63,099 nucleotides of DNA from Bacteroidales bacterium (GCA_022653735.1 JALCSU010000009.1:1-63099), one strand, 5' to 3'; shown: positions 8,364 to 17,399, counted from the stretch's first letter. Numbers and translations: made by a program. Notes: a model not told the origin generated them from the letters alone.

Positions 8364-10891
8364 ATAGGCTTAACTTACACAGGATATTTTTCATCATTAT
8401 ATTCATAATGCTTGGCACCTTGGGCCTGCATGCGCAGACTACCAGGGTGAAAGGCAGGGTGACGGATGCTCAGACCGGCGAGGGCATTGCTTTCGCTGGG
8501 GTTTATTTTAAGAATTCCACGGTGGGTGTTTCCACCGATGATGAAGGCTATTATACTCTGGAGGTCAGGAATAACAGCCTGACAATCCTGTCGGCATCCA
8601 TACTTGGCTACGAGACTTCAGAGAAGCCCGTCAGCGTCGGTAGCTTCAACGAGATAAATTTCTCTTTGAAACCAGCGCTGAATGAGCTGAAAGCTGCGGT
8701 CGTGAAGCCTGATGACAGGTACATGAAATTCATTCTGAAAAGCATAAACGAAGGGAAAAAGAGGAACAATCCGGAATTACAGCCAGGCTATACGACAGAG
8801 GTCTACAGCAAGATAGAGACCGACCTTCAAAATGCGGACAGCAAGACCATCAAGAGGCTGCTGCCGAAGAATTTCATGTTCGTGTACGACTACATGGATA
8901 CTTCCGTCATCTCTGGCCGGCCCTACCTGCCGATCATGATATCGGAAACTTCTTCTGAATATTCGCACAGGTCGAATCCGGATCAGAAGAAGGAGGTCAT
9001 CAAGGCAAGCCGCATCTCTGGCATCGATCAGGAAGAAACGGCAGCTCAGTTCGCTGGCAGCATGCACGTGAAGACGAATTTCTATGATGACTTCATCAAT
9101 ATATTCGAAATCCAGATTCCGTCCCCAGCCAACTCGAACGGAATGCTTTATTATAACTATTTTCTGATAGACAGCTTGAACATCGACGGTAGGAAGACGT
9201 ATAAGATACGGTTTCACCCATCCAAATGGGTGTCGTCACCGACTTTCGATGGGGAAATGGCCGTGGATGCCGGAGATTTCGCTTTAAGGGAAGTTCATGC
9301 CAAGCTGAAGAAGGGCTCGAACGTGAACTGGATTCGTGACCTTGTGCTGGATGTCGAGAATCAGAGACTTCCTGACTCATCTTGGTTTTACAAACAGGAT
9401 AAAATCTATGCGGACTTGTCCGTTGTTCTCACCGACTCCACGCATCTGCTTTCCATTATAGCCCGCCGCCAGATAGACTATATTAATCCGAGATACGTCG
9501 ATTTCGGGAATAAGAATCTCTCAGATGCCAAATCCGCCGTGAAGCTGAGCGAGAACGTCCTGAATAATGACGAGGAATATTGGGCGAAGGTCAGGCCTTA
9601 CGAGCTTACGGAAAAGGAAAAAGGAATATACCAGATGGTGGATTCCATCAAGAACGTGCCACTTTATAAGGACATCCAGACCACTGTCAGGATGCTTGCC
9701 ACAGGCTTCTGCGACATCTCGCCAAAGTTCGGCTTAGGGCCTTACTCTACGATATATTCATTTAATAATTTGGAAGGCAGCCGCTTCCAGCTCGGAATCC
9801 GCACAACGAAGGATTTCAGCAGGAAGGTGAGGCTTATGGGATATGGAGCATTCGGCGTGAAGGATGGGAAATTCAAGGCTGGGGGCACTTTTGAATATAT
9901 GTTCAATAATGAGCCGACGCGAAAGCTTCTGGCCGTATTCAAGCATGACGTGACGCAGCTTGGGAAGGTCGACTATGAATATGGCAGCGGTAATATATTC
10001 ACTTCCTTGCTTTCGAAGCCAGGCGGGCAGAAACTGAGCATGGTGAATGAATTCGATCTCACATACATGCACGAGGTCAATCAGGACCTCAACGTGGGGG
10101 TGGCCTTGGAGAACAAGAGAATTTTCTCGAACAAGTACGTGCCGATGGTGACAAGGGATGGTCAGAATATCAATTCCGTGGCTTACAATCAGCTACGGTT
10201 AGAAACTAGAATTTCCTGGGACGAGATAATCACTAGGGGAGTCTTCGATAAATATTATGTATTCACAGAATACCCTATAATCACCACTGAACTGATAGGA
10301 GCGCTGGACGGACTCGGAAACAATGATTATAAATTCTTCCGCCCGGAGATAACCGCCGAGTACACGCTCAGGGTACCACCGGTTGGGAACAGCTACATGA
10401 ACCTGTCTGCCGGAAAGATTTTTGGCACAGTGCCTTATCCCATGCTGAACATCTTCCAAGGCAATGGAACATATTTCCTGAATAAAGAGACTTTCGCCTG
10501 CATGGATTATTATGAGTTTGCGGCGGACACTTGGGTGACTTTCTCTCTGATGCATGATTTCAAAGGATTTTTCCTCGGCAAGATTCCGGGAATCAGGAAG
10601 ATGAATTTAAGGGAAATTGCAATATTCAAGATGGCTTACGGAGACCTGACTAAGAAGAACAACGGCATAATCGGTGACCCCGAAGGCAAGGCTTCCATGC
10701 TGTTCCCAGAAGGCATGACAACGCTGAATAAGCCTTACATGGAGGCTGGCGTGGGCATCACGAATATATTCAGGCTGCTTAGGGTGGATGCTTATTGGCG
10801 TCTGAACCATCGCTGGCACATGGTTGATGGTGAGAGGAAGAAGGTTGACAACAGGTTCGTGGTGAACGTTGGCTTCGAACTCAACTTTTAG
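8360..10891 (+). CDS. DUF5686 outer-membrane protein with N-terminal carboxypeptidase-regulatory-like domain
   Basis: This 843-aa exported protein starts at GTG, which overlaps the preceding stop as GTGA. It has a signal peptide (..FIIIFIMLGTLGLHAQ) and an Ig-like CarboxypepD_reg-like domain at residues about 28-110 ('VKGRVTDAQTGEGIAFAGVYF'). A long DUF5686 region then ends in alternating beta strands and a terminal Phe (VNVGFELNF), the usual end of an outer-membrane barrel. It resembles TonB-receptor relatives but has no plug domain. The family is common in Bacteroidota and has no assigned biochemical role. It is cotranscribed with DUF4783. Confidence 0.85.
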   Translation: MNRLNLHRIFFIIIFIMLGTLGLHAQTTRVKGRVTDAQTGEGIAFAGVYFKNSTVGVSTDDEGYYTLEVRNNSLTILSASILGYETSEKPVSVGSFNEINFSLKPALNELKAAVVKPDDRYMKFILKSINEGKKRNNPELQPGYTTEVYSKIETDLQNADSKTIKRLLPKNFMFVYDYMDTSVISGRPYLPIMISETSSEYSHRSNPDQKKEVIKASRISGIDQEETAAQFAGSMHVKTNFYDDFINIFEIQIPSPANSNGMLYYNYFLIDSLNIDGRKTYKIRFHPSKWVSSPTFDGEMAVDAGDFALREVHAKLKKGSNVNWIRDLVLDVENQRLPDSSWFYKQDKIYADLSVVLTDSTHLLSIIARRQIDYINPRYVDFGNKNLSDAKSAVKLSENVLNNDEEYWAKVRPYELTEKEKGIYQMVDSIKNVPLYKDIQTTVRMLATGFCDISPKFGLGPYSTIYSFNNLEGSRFQLGIRTTKDFSRKVRLMGYGAFGVKDGKFKAGGTFEYMFNNEPTRKLLAVFKHDVTQLGKVDYEYGSGNIFTSLLSKPGGQKLSMVNEFDLTYMHEVNQDLNVGVALENKRIFSNKYVPMVTRDGQNINSVAYNQLRLETRISWDEIITRGVFDKYYVFTEYPIITTELIGALDGLGNNDYKFFRPEITAEYTLRVPPVGNSYMNLSAGKIFGTVPYPMLNIFQGNGTYFLNKETFACMDYYEFAADTWVTFSLMHDFKGFFLGKIPGIRKMNLREIAIFKMAYGDLTKKNNGIIGDPEGKASMLFPEGMTTLNKPYMEAGVGITNIFRLLRVDAYWRLNHRWHMVDGERKKVDNRFVVNVGFELNF

Positions 10892-10923
10892 TTTGTTCGT
10901 GCTCCATAAATTCAGTATCTTTG
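10892..10923 (+). promoter_or_regulatory. Promoter of lnt
   Basis: TTTG (10892-10895), a 20-bp spacer and TATCTTTG (10916-10923) lie immediately after the DUF5686 stop codon and 22 bp before the lnt ATG. The match to the Bacteroidota consensus is full. Confidence 0.75.
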
Positions 10924-10945
10924 AAATCTGAATATTCATAAGCAC

Positions 10946-12565
10946 ATGAGCAGAAACGTTCAGCTGATAATTCTATTGGCTCTCTTTGTCTTATTGATGA
11001 GCGTGCCGTACCTAGTCCCAGGCTACGGGTATCTTGCGTTAATCGGGTTCGTGCCGTTGCTGATGGCAGAGAAAGTCGCATCCGAGACGGGCATGAGGCG
11101 TTTCTGCCTTTGGCATTATTCGGCATTCCTGGCGTGGAACTTTGCCACGACGTTTTGGATATGCAATGCGACCGTGGGTGGCGGAATATTCGCATCGGTT
11201 GCGAACGCATTTCAGATGTCTCTGATTTTCGGGCTTTTCAGATACAGCAAGAAATATCTTCGCGGCTCCCTGCCATACATATTCCTAATGGTGGCATGGA
11301 TTGCATGGGAAAGGTATTACCTGACGTGGGCGCAGATCAGCTGGCCATGGCTGCTGTTAGGAAACGCCTTCGCCAGAAGCACTTCTTGGATTCAGTGGTA
11401 CGAGATAACTGGCACCTTGGGTGGCTCGCTTTGGGCCTGGGCGATGAATCTGGGAATATTCGGCATCCTCTCTGCCGTGCAGAGCGGGCGATGGAAGGAA
11501 TATAATGCCAAGGCCAAGACAGCTGCCATTCTGGGAATATGCATCCTTTTCTTCGGTCCGCTGATGACCTCGCTCTTCCTCTGGCCTGAACCGGATAAGG
11601 GAAGACTGGATGTCTACATTGCCCAGCCAAACATAGATCCTTACAATAAGTTCGGTGGCATGACACAGGAGGAGCAAAACGCTACTCTGCTTGCCCAGAT
11701 GGCAGATGCCCCTAAAAACAGGCCGCTTCTGATGCTGGCTCCCGAAACTTTCACTAACGATGTCATCACGAATGATTTGGCGCTAAGCCCAACGCTCCAG
11801 AGCTTCGATTCATTCCTGAAGTCCAGCTCTAAGGCCAATCTGATTTTTGGCGCCTCGTCTCATGAATATATTCATAGCGCCCTGCGCCCTTCGCAGACTG
11901 CTCGTCGGCTGAACGATGGCGGCACCTGGGTGGAGTCGCACAATTCGGCGCTAATCACCGATGGCACAGGAAGGGCGGAAATATATCACAAGAGCAAACT
12001 GGTCGTCGGGGTGGAGATGATGCCATATCCGGCCGTATTCCGTCACGTGGATGAGTGGCTCGGTGGAGTGATGGGGAGAGAAGTCGGCCAGAAAGAGGTC
12101 TCCAATCTTAATTTTTATGAATATGACGATTCTGGCTCGGTAAAAAGGACGTTTCCTGTCGGCTGTGCCGTGTGCTATGAGTCGGTGTATCCGGAGCATT
12201 GCGCCGAATATGTCAAGAAAGGCGCCGAGCTGCTGACGATCATAACCAATGATGCCTGGTGGAAAAACACCCCGGGCTATCGCCAGCATCTTTCGTACGC
12301 ATCTTTAAGGGCGATTGAAACGCGTCGCTGGATAGCTCGCTGTGCCAACACTGGCATTTCTGCTGTAATTGACCCGTCCGGCAAAATCCTCAGGAAGACA
12401 TCTTGGTGGCAGAAAGAGACGCTTCATGAATCCGTAGGCCTCCGAGATGGCCAGACATTCTTCGTCCGTCACGGCGATGTCATAGGCCGCATCAGCGTTC
12501 TATGCTTCCTGCTGCTCCTTCTCAACCTCTTCGTCATGATCTTCACCAATCGCAAGATAGAGTAG
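10946..12565 (+). CDS. lnt: Apolipoprotein N-acyltransferase
   Basis: This 539-aa inner-membrane enzyme adds the third acyl chain to the N-terminal Cys of lipoproteins, the last step of lipoprotein maturation. It has about six N-terminal membrane segments (residues about 5-215), then a periplasmic carbon-nitrogen-hydrolase domain and a final membrane segment. The catalytic triad is readable: Glu267 in 'MLAPETFT', Lys351 in 'YHKSKLVVGVE' and Cys410 in 'CAVCYESVYPE'. 'TNDAWW' matches the family. The many lipoproteins in this window (SusD, glycosidases, pilins) would be substrates. It is convergent with the RNase E/G gene. Confidence 0.96.
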   Translation: MSRNVQLIILLALFVLLMSVPYLVPGYGYLALIGFVPLLMAEKVASETGMRRFCLWHYSAFLAWNFATTFWICNATVGGGIFASVANAFQMSLIFGLFRYSKKYLRGSLPYIFLMVAWIAWERYYLTWAQISWPWLLLGNAFARSTSWIQWYEITGTLGGSLWAWAMNLGIFGILSAVQSGRWKEYNAKAKTAAILGICILFFGPLMTSLFLWPEPDKGRLDVYIAQPNIDPYNKFGGMTQEEQNATLLAQMADAPKNRPLLMLAPETFTNDVITNDLALSPTLQSFDSFLKSSSKANLIFGASSHEYIHSALRPSQTARRLNDGGTWVESHNSALITDGTGRAEIYHKSKLVVGVEMMPYPAVFRHVDEWLGGVMGREVGQKEVSNLNFYEYDDSGSVKRTFPVGCAVCYESVYPEHCAEYVKKGAELLTIITNDAWWKNTPGYRQHLSYASLRAIETRRWIARCANTGISAVIDPSGKILRKTSWWQKETLHESVGLRDGQTFFVRHGDVIGRISVLCFLLLLLNLFVMIFTNRKIE

Positions 12566-12645
12566 CGGCGACCGGCGGAGGCCGGGTGTTCGCGCGGCGC
12601 TAAGCCAAGCGAATACCACAAGGCCGGGAGCCGCAGGGGTTCTCA

Positions 12646-12660
12646 GGGGGCAGCGCCCCC
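12646..12660. repeat. GC-rich perfect hairpin in the lnt/RNase E intergenic region
   Basis: GGGGGC-AGC-GCCCCC is a perfect 6-bp G/C stem with a 3-nt loop. It sits inside a 12566-12672 spacer that is far richer in G+C than its surroundings ('ggccgggagccgcagggg' just upstream). It is not followed by a T-run on either strand, so it is not a standard terminator. It could be a REP-like intergenic repeat, but no second copy was noticed here. Confidence 0.5.
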
Positions 12661-12661
12661 T

Positions 12662-12696
12662 AAAAAAGGGGATTAGCTTTCCAGCTTATCCCCTTT
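12662..12696 (-). terminator. Terminator overlapping the RNase E/G stop codon
   Basis: On the minus strand a 14-bp stem with one mismatch (12665-12678 with 12683-12696, loop of 4) is followed by T's (...CCCCTTTTTTA). The stem contains the last five codons and the stop of the RNase E/G gene. Confidence 0.75.
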
Positions 12697-14259
12697 CTCA
12701 TCGTAATATTCATTTTGCAGGACCGAGAAGTCAGTGACTTCGACCAAATTAATCTTACATTTGTACTTCCGCCGCCATTTCCCCAGGAAAGACTTGTCCC
12801 CGAACAGGTTCGAGCCACGTTTGAGGTAAGCTCCCAGTATCGGGCTCACTTTGAGAGTGATGGCACCCTGCCCATTGTCCACGAAATAAGCGAGCTTTCG
12901 CTCGATTTCCTCATCAATCACTACGCTCGACGCAATTTTCCCGGTGCCATGGCACATAGGACAAACCTCGGTAGTGTTGATTTCAGTCACCGGCCTTATT
13001 CTTTGGCGAGTGATCTGCATGAGGCCGAACTTCGTGAGAGGAAGGACATTGTGTTTCGCCCTATCGCTATCCATGAACTGTTGCATCTTCTTGAACAGCT
13101 CATTGCGATGTTCCGGAGATTCCATGTCTATGAAATCCACGATGACGATTCCGCCCATGTCCCTTAGCCTCAATTGTCTGGCAATCTCCTCAGCAGCAAT
13201 GCAGTTGACATCGAAGGTGTTCTCCTCCTGGTCATCCGTCTTTGCCCTGATGCCGCTGTTCACGTCTATCACGTTCAATGCCTCGGTGGTCTCTATCACG
13301 AGATAAGCCCCTTGCTTCATCGGAACTACCTTCCCGAAAGAACTCTTGATTTGCCTGGTGACCTCGAAATGGTCGAAAATAGGCTCTTTCCCATTATACA
13401 GCTTGACGATTTTCTCCTGCTCCGGAGAAATCAAGGAGATGTATTTCTTCGTCTCCTCATACTCTTTCTCATCGTTCACGTAAATGTTCGTGAATGAATC
13501 GTTGAGCAAATCCCTAAGGATGGTGGTCGTCTTGCTGTACTCTGTGAACAGCAGCTGGATGCTCTTTTTCCCAGCGATCTTCTTCCATGATGTCTCCCAT
13601 TTCTGGATGAGAGATTTTACTTCGGCAACCAAAACCGCCGCGTTCTTGCCTTCTGCGGCAGTGCGGATGATGGCACCGTAATTCTTCGGCAGAATGCTCT
13701 TGACCAGAGTCTCGAGCCTTCTTTTTTCTTCTTTGGAGACGATCTTCTGGGACACGTTCACCTTCTCGGCGAATGGCATCAGTACAATGTTTCGTCCTGC
13801 CAATGAAATTTCCGCTGTCAGTCTTGAACCCTTAGTGGAAATCGGTTCTTTTACGATCTGGGCGACGATCATCTGCCCAGGCTTCAGCACATTCTCTATT
13901 CTTCCTTCTTTCTCCAAGATAGGCCCTAGCTTGATTCCTGAATATAACGCATTCAGGTCGCTGTTAGGGTTGCTCTTCTTGACGAATTCGTCGAAGGCTG
14001 TAAAATACAGTCCGAGATCGAGATAATGCACGAAAGCTTCCTTTTTGTCCCCGATGTCCACGAAGGCAGCATTGAGCGCAGGGAGGATTTTCTTAACTTT
14101 CCCAAGATAAACATCCCCGACTGAAAAATTGTGCCCGTTGCTAGACTCCTTGTTCAGTTCAATCAGCTTATGGTTTTCCATAAGCGCAATGTGAACTTCC
14201 GTCGGCGATACGTCGACGATCAGATCCTTCTGATCTTTTTCGTTTTTTTCGGACTCCAT
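12673..14259 (-). CDS. rng: Ribonuclease E/G family endoribonuclease
   Basis: This 528-aa protein is the short RNase G-like form without a degradosome tail. It cuts single-stranded RNA for rRNA maturation and mRNA decay. Visible parts are an N-terminal S1 domain ('VGDVYLGKVKKILPALNAAFVDIG'), the catalytic DNase-I-like core with the metal-binding acids in 'VIDVNSG' and 'IVIVDFIDM', and the zinc-link 'CPMCHGTGK'. The open frame can be extended 4 codons to a TTG, but the ATG at 14259 is the better start. It lies downstream of HU and a 29-aa protein gene, with an intrinsic terminator 22 bp before its start and no recognisable promoter between. Its expression may therefore depend on read-through. 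Confidence 0.94.
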   Translation of the reverse strand: MESEKNEKDQKDLIVDVSPTEVHIALMENHKLIELNKESSNGHNFSVGDVYLGKVKKILPALNAAFVDIGDKKEAFVHYLDLGLYFTAFDEFVKKSNPNSDLNALYSGIKLGPILEKEGRIENVLKPGQMIVAQIVKEPISTKGSRLTAEISLAGRNIVLMPFAEKVNVSQKIVSKEEKRRLETLVKSILPKNYGAIIRTAAEGKNAAVLVAEVKSLIQKWETSWKKIAGKKSIQLLFTEYSKTTTILRDLLNDSFTNIYVNDEKEYEETKKYISLISPEQEKIVKLYNGKEPIFDHFEVTRQIKSSFGKVVPMKQGAYLVIETTEALNVIDVNSGIRAKTDDQEENTFDVNCIAAEEIARQLRLRDMGGIVIVDFIDMESPEHRNELFKKMQQFMDSDRAKHNVLPLTKFGLMQITRQRIRPVTEINTTEVCPMCHGTGKIASSVVIDEEIERKLAYFVDNGQGAITLKVSPILGAYLKRGSNLFGDKSFLGKWRRKYKCKINLVEVTDFSVLQNEYYDEKGDKLES

Positions 14260-14281
14260 AAGGAAATTCAATGGACTTTAT

Positions 14282-14316
14282 ATTAAAAAAGGCTGTCCGG
14301 ATCTCCCGGTCAGCCT
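14282..14316 (-). terminator. Intrinsic terminator between the 29-aa gene and the RNase E/G gene
   Basis: On the minus strand AGGCTG..CCGG-loop-CCGG..CAGCCT (14290-14316) is followed by TTTTTTAATA. A second perfect hairpin (TTTTAGC/GCTAAAA, 14322-14339) lies just before it. Confidence 0.85.
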
Positions 14317-14360
14317 CTTTCTTTTAGCGACTGCTAAAATGACAGACAGAGAGGAGTGAG

Positions 14361-14450
14361 TTACTTCTTCTTATGCCTGTTCTTGCGCAAGCGCTTCTTA
14401 CGCTTGTGCGTAGACATCTTATGTCTTTTTCTTTTCTTTCCGCTTGGCAT
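14361..14450 (-). CDS. 29-aa very basic protein, AURKAIP1/COX24 (mS38)-like
   Basis: This 29-codon gene encodes a protein starting MPSGKKRKRHKMSTHKRKK and ending in RHKKK, made up almost entirely of Lys, Arg and His. The sequence is highly conserved in Bacteroidota, as I recall it, and is annotated there as an AURKAIP1/COX24-domain protein. That family includes the mitochondrial ribosomal protein mS38 and the actinobacterial bS22, so a small-subunit ribosomal role near the decoding site is likely but inferred. It sits 24 bp downstream of HU and is followed by a strong terminator. Confidence 0.82.
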   Translation of the reverse strand: MPSGKKRKRHKMSTHKRKKRLRKNRHKKK

Positions 14451-14474
14451 AGGTCTATAAAATTATTAAATCAA

Positions 14475-14750
14475 TTATTTCTTAACGGCGTTAACGAATA
14501 CCTTGGCAGGTTTGAAAGCAGGGATATCGTGTGCCGGAATAGTCATCGTAGTCTTCTTGGTGATGTTCCTGGCTGCTTTCTTTGCTCTGTGCTTGATTAT
14601 GAAGCTGCCGAAACCACGAAGGTATACAGGTTCTTTCTTTACTAGAGAATCTTTAACGGTGTCCATAAAGGCTTCTACAACTGACTGGACTGCGATCTTC
14701 TCGATCCCTGTTGCTTTCGCAACCTTGTCCACTATTTCTGCTTTAGTCAT
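14475..14750 (-). CDS. hup: HU-family DNA-binding protein
   Basis: This 91-aa histone-like protein bends and compacts DNA as a dimer. The family pattern is clear: N-terminal helices 'MTKAEIVDKVAKATGI', 'LRGFGSFIIKHRAKKAARNITKKT' leading into the DNA-binding beta arm, with the arm-tip Pro in 'TIPAHDIPAFKPAK'. The length is normal (about 90). A strong promoter lies 64-95 bp upstream. The 29-aa basic protein gene follows and shares the transcript. Confidence 0.97.
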   Translation of the reverse strand: MTKAEIVDKVAKATGIEKIAVQSVVEAFMDTVKDSLVKKEPVYLRGFGSFIIKHRAKKAARNITKKTTMTIPAHDIPAFKPAKVFVNAVKK

Positions 14751-14813
14751 AATTATAAAATTTATAAAGTTTTAATAATCACACCAATAGGTTTTTATTC
14801 GAGTAACGGACTG

Positions 14814-14845
14814 CAAAAATAGAGTTATTTTTTTAATATTCAAAA
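14814..14845 (-). promoter_or_regulatory. Promoter of the HU operon
   Basis: Minus strand: TTTTG (14841-14845), 19-bp spacer, TATTTTTG (14814-14821). The match to the Bacteroidota housekeeping promoter is perfect, and A/T-rich flanks suit high expression. Confidence 0.8.
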
Positions 14846-14924
14846 TCATATCTCAATTTTTGAAATCATTTTTTGTGGCATGGAGATTGACCTTATTCCC
14901 CCTTGCTTTTAAAAGGGCCTTAGC

Positions 14925-14941
14925 TCTGACAAAATGTCAGA
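14925..14941. promoter_or_regulatory. Perfect inverted repeat upstream of lon (candidate operator)
   Basis: TCTGACA-AAA-TGTCAGA is a 7-bp perfect inverted repeat ending 27 bp before the lon ATG. The nearest -7-like sequence (TACCCTTTAG, from about 14948) is not canonical, so the palindrome covers the region where a -33 element would be. It has no T-run and is not a terminator. Confidence 0.55.
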
Positions 14942-14968
14942 GAATGCTACCCTTTAGATGAATTAAGT

Positions 14969-17377
14969 ATGGACGCTAGAAATGATAAATCAGATTTCCT
15001 TCTCCCCGAGGGGGCGGAGGTTAGCATAATTCCTGTCGTGGACGGGGCAGAGCAAATGAAGGTGGATCCGGCGGACCTGCCTGACACCCTGCCAATCTTG
15101 GCTTTGAGGAACGCCGTCCTCTTTCCTGAGATGGTGTTTCCTATAACTATCGGCAGGGACAAATCAGTAAAGCTGATAAAAGAAGCTGAAGAAAAAGGCT
15201 CTTTCATCGGCGCGGTCCCTCAGAACGATGTGTCGGTTGAGGATCCTCTTGAGAAGGACCTCTTCAAATATGGAACTGCCGCAAGGGTTCTCAGGACATT
15301 GGAAATGCCGGATGGTTCGCTGACTGCGATTCTGCAAGGGATAAAGAGAATCAAGCTGGTGAAGATGATTTCTTATCAGCCGTATCTGCTTGCTCAGGTG
15401 AAATACATCGATGACGTGGTGCCAAATATGGATGATAACATCAGGATGCTGGCTGAATCATTGAAAGACAAAGCATCAGTCATCATCAGGTCGTCTTCTT
15501 TCGCTCCTAAAGAAGCGCTGACCGCTCTTCGCTCCATCGATAATTTCCCGTTCTTGGTGAATTTCATAGCGACGACGGTGGATGTTGAGAATTTCGCCGA
15601 GAAAGTGGAGCTGCTGAAATACGACAACCTGCATGTGCGTGCGATGAAGCTGCTAGGGCTGCTGGAGACGCAGACACAGCTGCTTAAAATTAAGCAGGAG
15701 ATTAATCAGAAGGTGAAAAGCGACATAGATCAGCAGCAGAGGGAGTATTACCTGAACAACCAGCTTCGTACCATCCAGGAAGAGTTGGGAATGGATGATG
15801 ATGAGGAATTCGATAAGTTCCGCGAGAAGGCGAAGGAGAAGAAGTGGCCTGAGGAAGTGGCCGCCCAGTTCGAAAAAGAATTGTCCAAGCTCGAGAAATA
15901 CAATCCTTCGTCCCCTGAATACAGCGTGCAATACAATTACATCGAATTCATGCTGGATTTGCCATGGAACGACATGTCCAAGGATAATCTGGATCTGAAG
16001 CATGCTCAGAAGGTGTTGGATGCAGACCATTATGGCCTAGAGACGGTGAAAGACAGAATCATTGAATATCTTGCCGTCCTGAAGCTGAAAGGAAACATGA
16101 AGAGCCCTATCCTCTGTCTCTATGGCCCTCCGGGAGTGGGAAAGACCAGCCTGGGCAAATCTATCGCCAAGGCATTGGGCAGGAAATATGTCAGGATAGC
16201 TCTCGGTGGAATGCATGACGAGGCAGAACTGAGAGGCCACCGCAAAACCTACGTCGGGGCCATGCCAGGACGCATCCTAAGCGGCATAGCAAAGGCAGGC
16301 ACTTCCAACCCTGTAATGGTGCTAGATGAAATAGACAAGGTGGGAAATGACTACAAAGGCGACCCGTCATCGGCTTTGCTCGAGATCCTAGACCCAGAGC
16401 AGAACGTTGCCTTTCACGATAATTATCTGGACATCGACTACAATCTGTCCAACGTGCTGTTCATCACGACAGCTAATACCTTAAATGGGATTCAGCCTGC
16501 CCTGCTGGACAGGATGGAACTCATCAATGTCACAGGCTATCTGGCAGAGGAAAAGATGCAAATTGCTAAGAAATTCCTCATTCCTAAGCAGTTAGAGGAA
16601 CATGGCGTAGGTAAGCATGAACTGAGAATAGACAATGCCGCTCTAGCGAAGATCATCGATGAATATACTCATGAGTCGGGTGTCCGCGGTTTGGAGAAGC
16701 AGATCGCTAAAATCGCCAGAGTGACTGCCAAGAAAATAGCCCTAGGCGAAGCCTATCCAGCAGTCATAAAGAAAGATCATCTTAAGGAATATCTCGGATT
16801 GCCGACGAATTTCCACGATCTGCAGAAAGGCAACGAAGCGCCAGGCGTGGTCACCGGCCTGGCCTGGACCGAGATGGGAGGCGAGATTCTCTTCGTGGAA
16901 AGCTCTGTGAGCCATGGCAAGGGCAACCTTACCATGACAGGAAACTTGGGGGCCGTGATGAAGGAATCGGCTACAATTGCTTACCAATATATTAAAGCGC
17001 ATCCAGAGCTCGCAAAGATGACTTCCAAGGAGTTCGAGTCTAAAGATATTCACGTGCATGTGCCAGAGGGGGCCGTTCCGAAAGACGGTCCGTCGGCCGG
17101 CATAACGATGGTCAGCTCCATGGTTTCAGCTCTTAGGAAGCAGAAGGTTAAGCCTGGCATAGCGATGACTGGCGAGATGACTCTTCGTGGCAGAGTCCTT
17201 CCTGTTGGCGGGATAAAGGAGAAGATTCTGGCCGCAAAGAGGGCAGGAGTGCACACTATCGTCATATCAGAAGAAAACCGTAAAGACATAGAGGACATTA
17301 AGCCTGTCTATGTGGAAGGATTGGAGTTCCATTACGTGAAGACCATAGATGAAGTCATAGACTTCATATTCGAATAA
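14969..17377 (+). CDS. lon: Endopeptidase La (Lon ATP-dependent protease)
   Basis: This 802-aa, full-length LonA-type cytoplasmic protease removes misfolded and regulatory proteins. Domains in order are the N-terminal substrate-binding domain (from 'LPILALRNAVLFPEMVFPI'), a coiled-coil region ('QREYYLNNQLRTIQEELG'), an AAA+ module with Walker A 'GPPGVGKTS' (from residue 386) and Walker B 'MVLDEIDK', and a C-terminal Ser-Lys protease domain with Ser709 in 'KDGPSAG' and Lys750 in 'GGIKEK'. The start is supported by the upstream palindrome and spacing. The ung gene follows 22 bp later. Confidence 0.98.
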   Translation: MDARNDKSDFLLPEGAEVSIIPVVDGAEQMKVDPADLPDTLPILALRNAVLFPEMVFPITIGRDKSVKLIKEAEEKGSFIGAVPQNDVSVEDPLEKDLFKYGTAARVLRTLEMPDGSLTAILQGIKRIKLVKMISYQPYLLAQVKYIDDVVPNMDDNIRMLAESLKDKASVIIRSSSFAPKEALTALRSIDNFPFLVNFIATTVDVENFAEKVELLKYDNLHVRAMKLLGLLETQTQLLKIKQEINQKVKSDIDQQQREYYLNNQLRTIQEELGMDDDEEFDKFREKAKEKKWPEEVAAQFEKELSKLEKYNPSSPEYSVQYNYIEFMLDLPWNDMSKDNLDLKHAQKVLDADHYGLETVKDRIIEYLAVLKLKGNMKSPILCLYGPPGVGKTSLGKSIAKALGRKYVRIALGGMHDEAELRGHRKTYVGAMPGRILSGIAKAGTSNPVMVLDEIDKVGNDYKGDPSSALLEILDPEQNVAFHDNYLDIDYNLSNVLFITTANTLNGIQPALLDRMELINVTGYLAEEKMQIAKKFLIPKQLEEHGVGKHELRIDNAALAKIIDEYTHESGVRGLEKQIAKIARVTAKKIALGEAYPAVIKKDHLKEYLGLPTNFHDLQKGNEAPGVVTGLAWTEMGGEILFVESSVSHGKGNLTMTGNLGAVMKESATIAYQYIKAHPELAKMTSKEFESKDIHVHVPEGAVPKDGPSAGITMVSSMVSALRKQKVKPGIAMTGEMTLRGRVLPVGGIKEKILAAKRAGVHTIVISEENRKDIEDIKPVYVEGLEFHYVKTIDEVIDFIFE

Positions 17378-17399
17378 ATTGTCTAAATTTACAGTCCGT

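Noticed and set aside
12646..12660. GC-rich hairpin as the terminator of lnt
   Set aside because: On the plus strand it is followed by TAAAAAA rather than a T-run, so it does not fit an intrinsic terminator.
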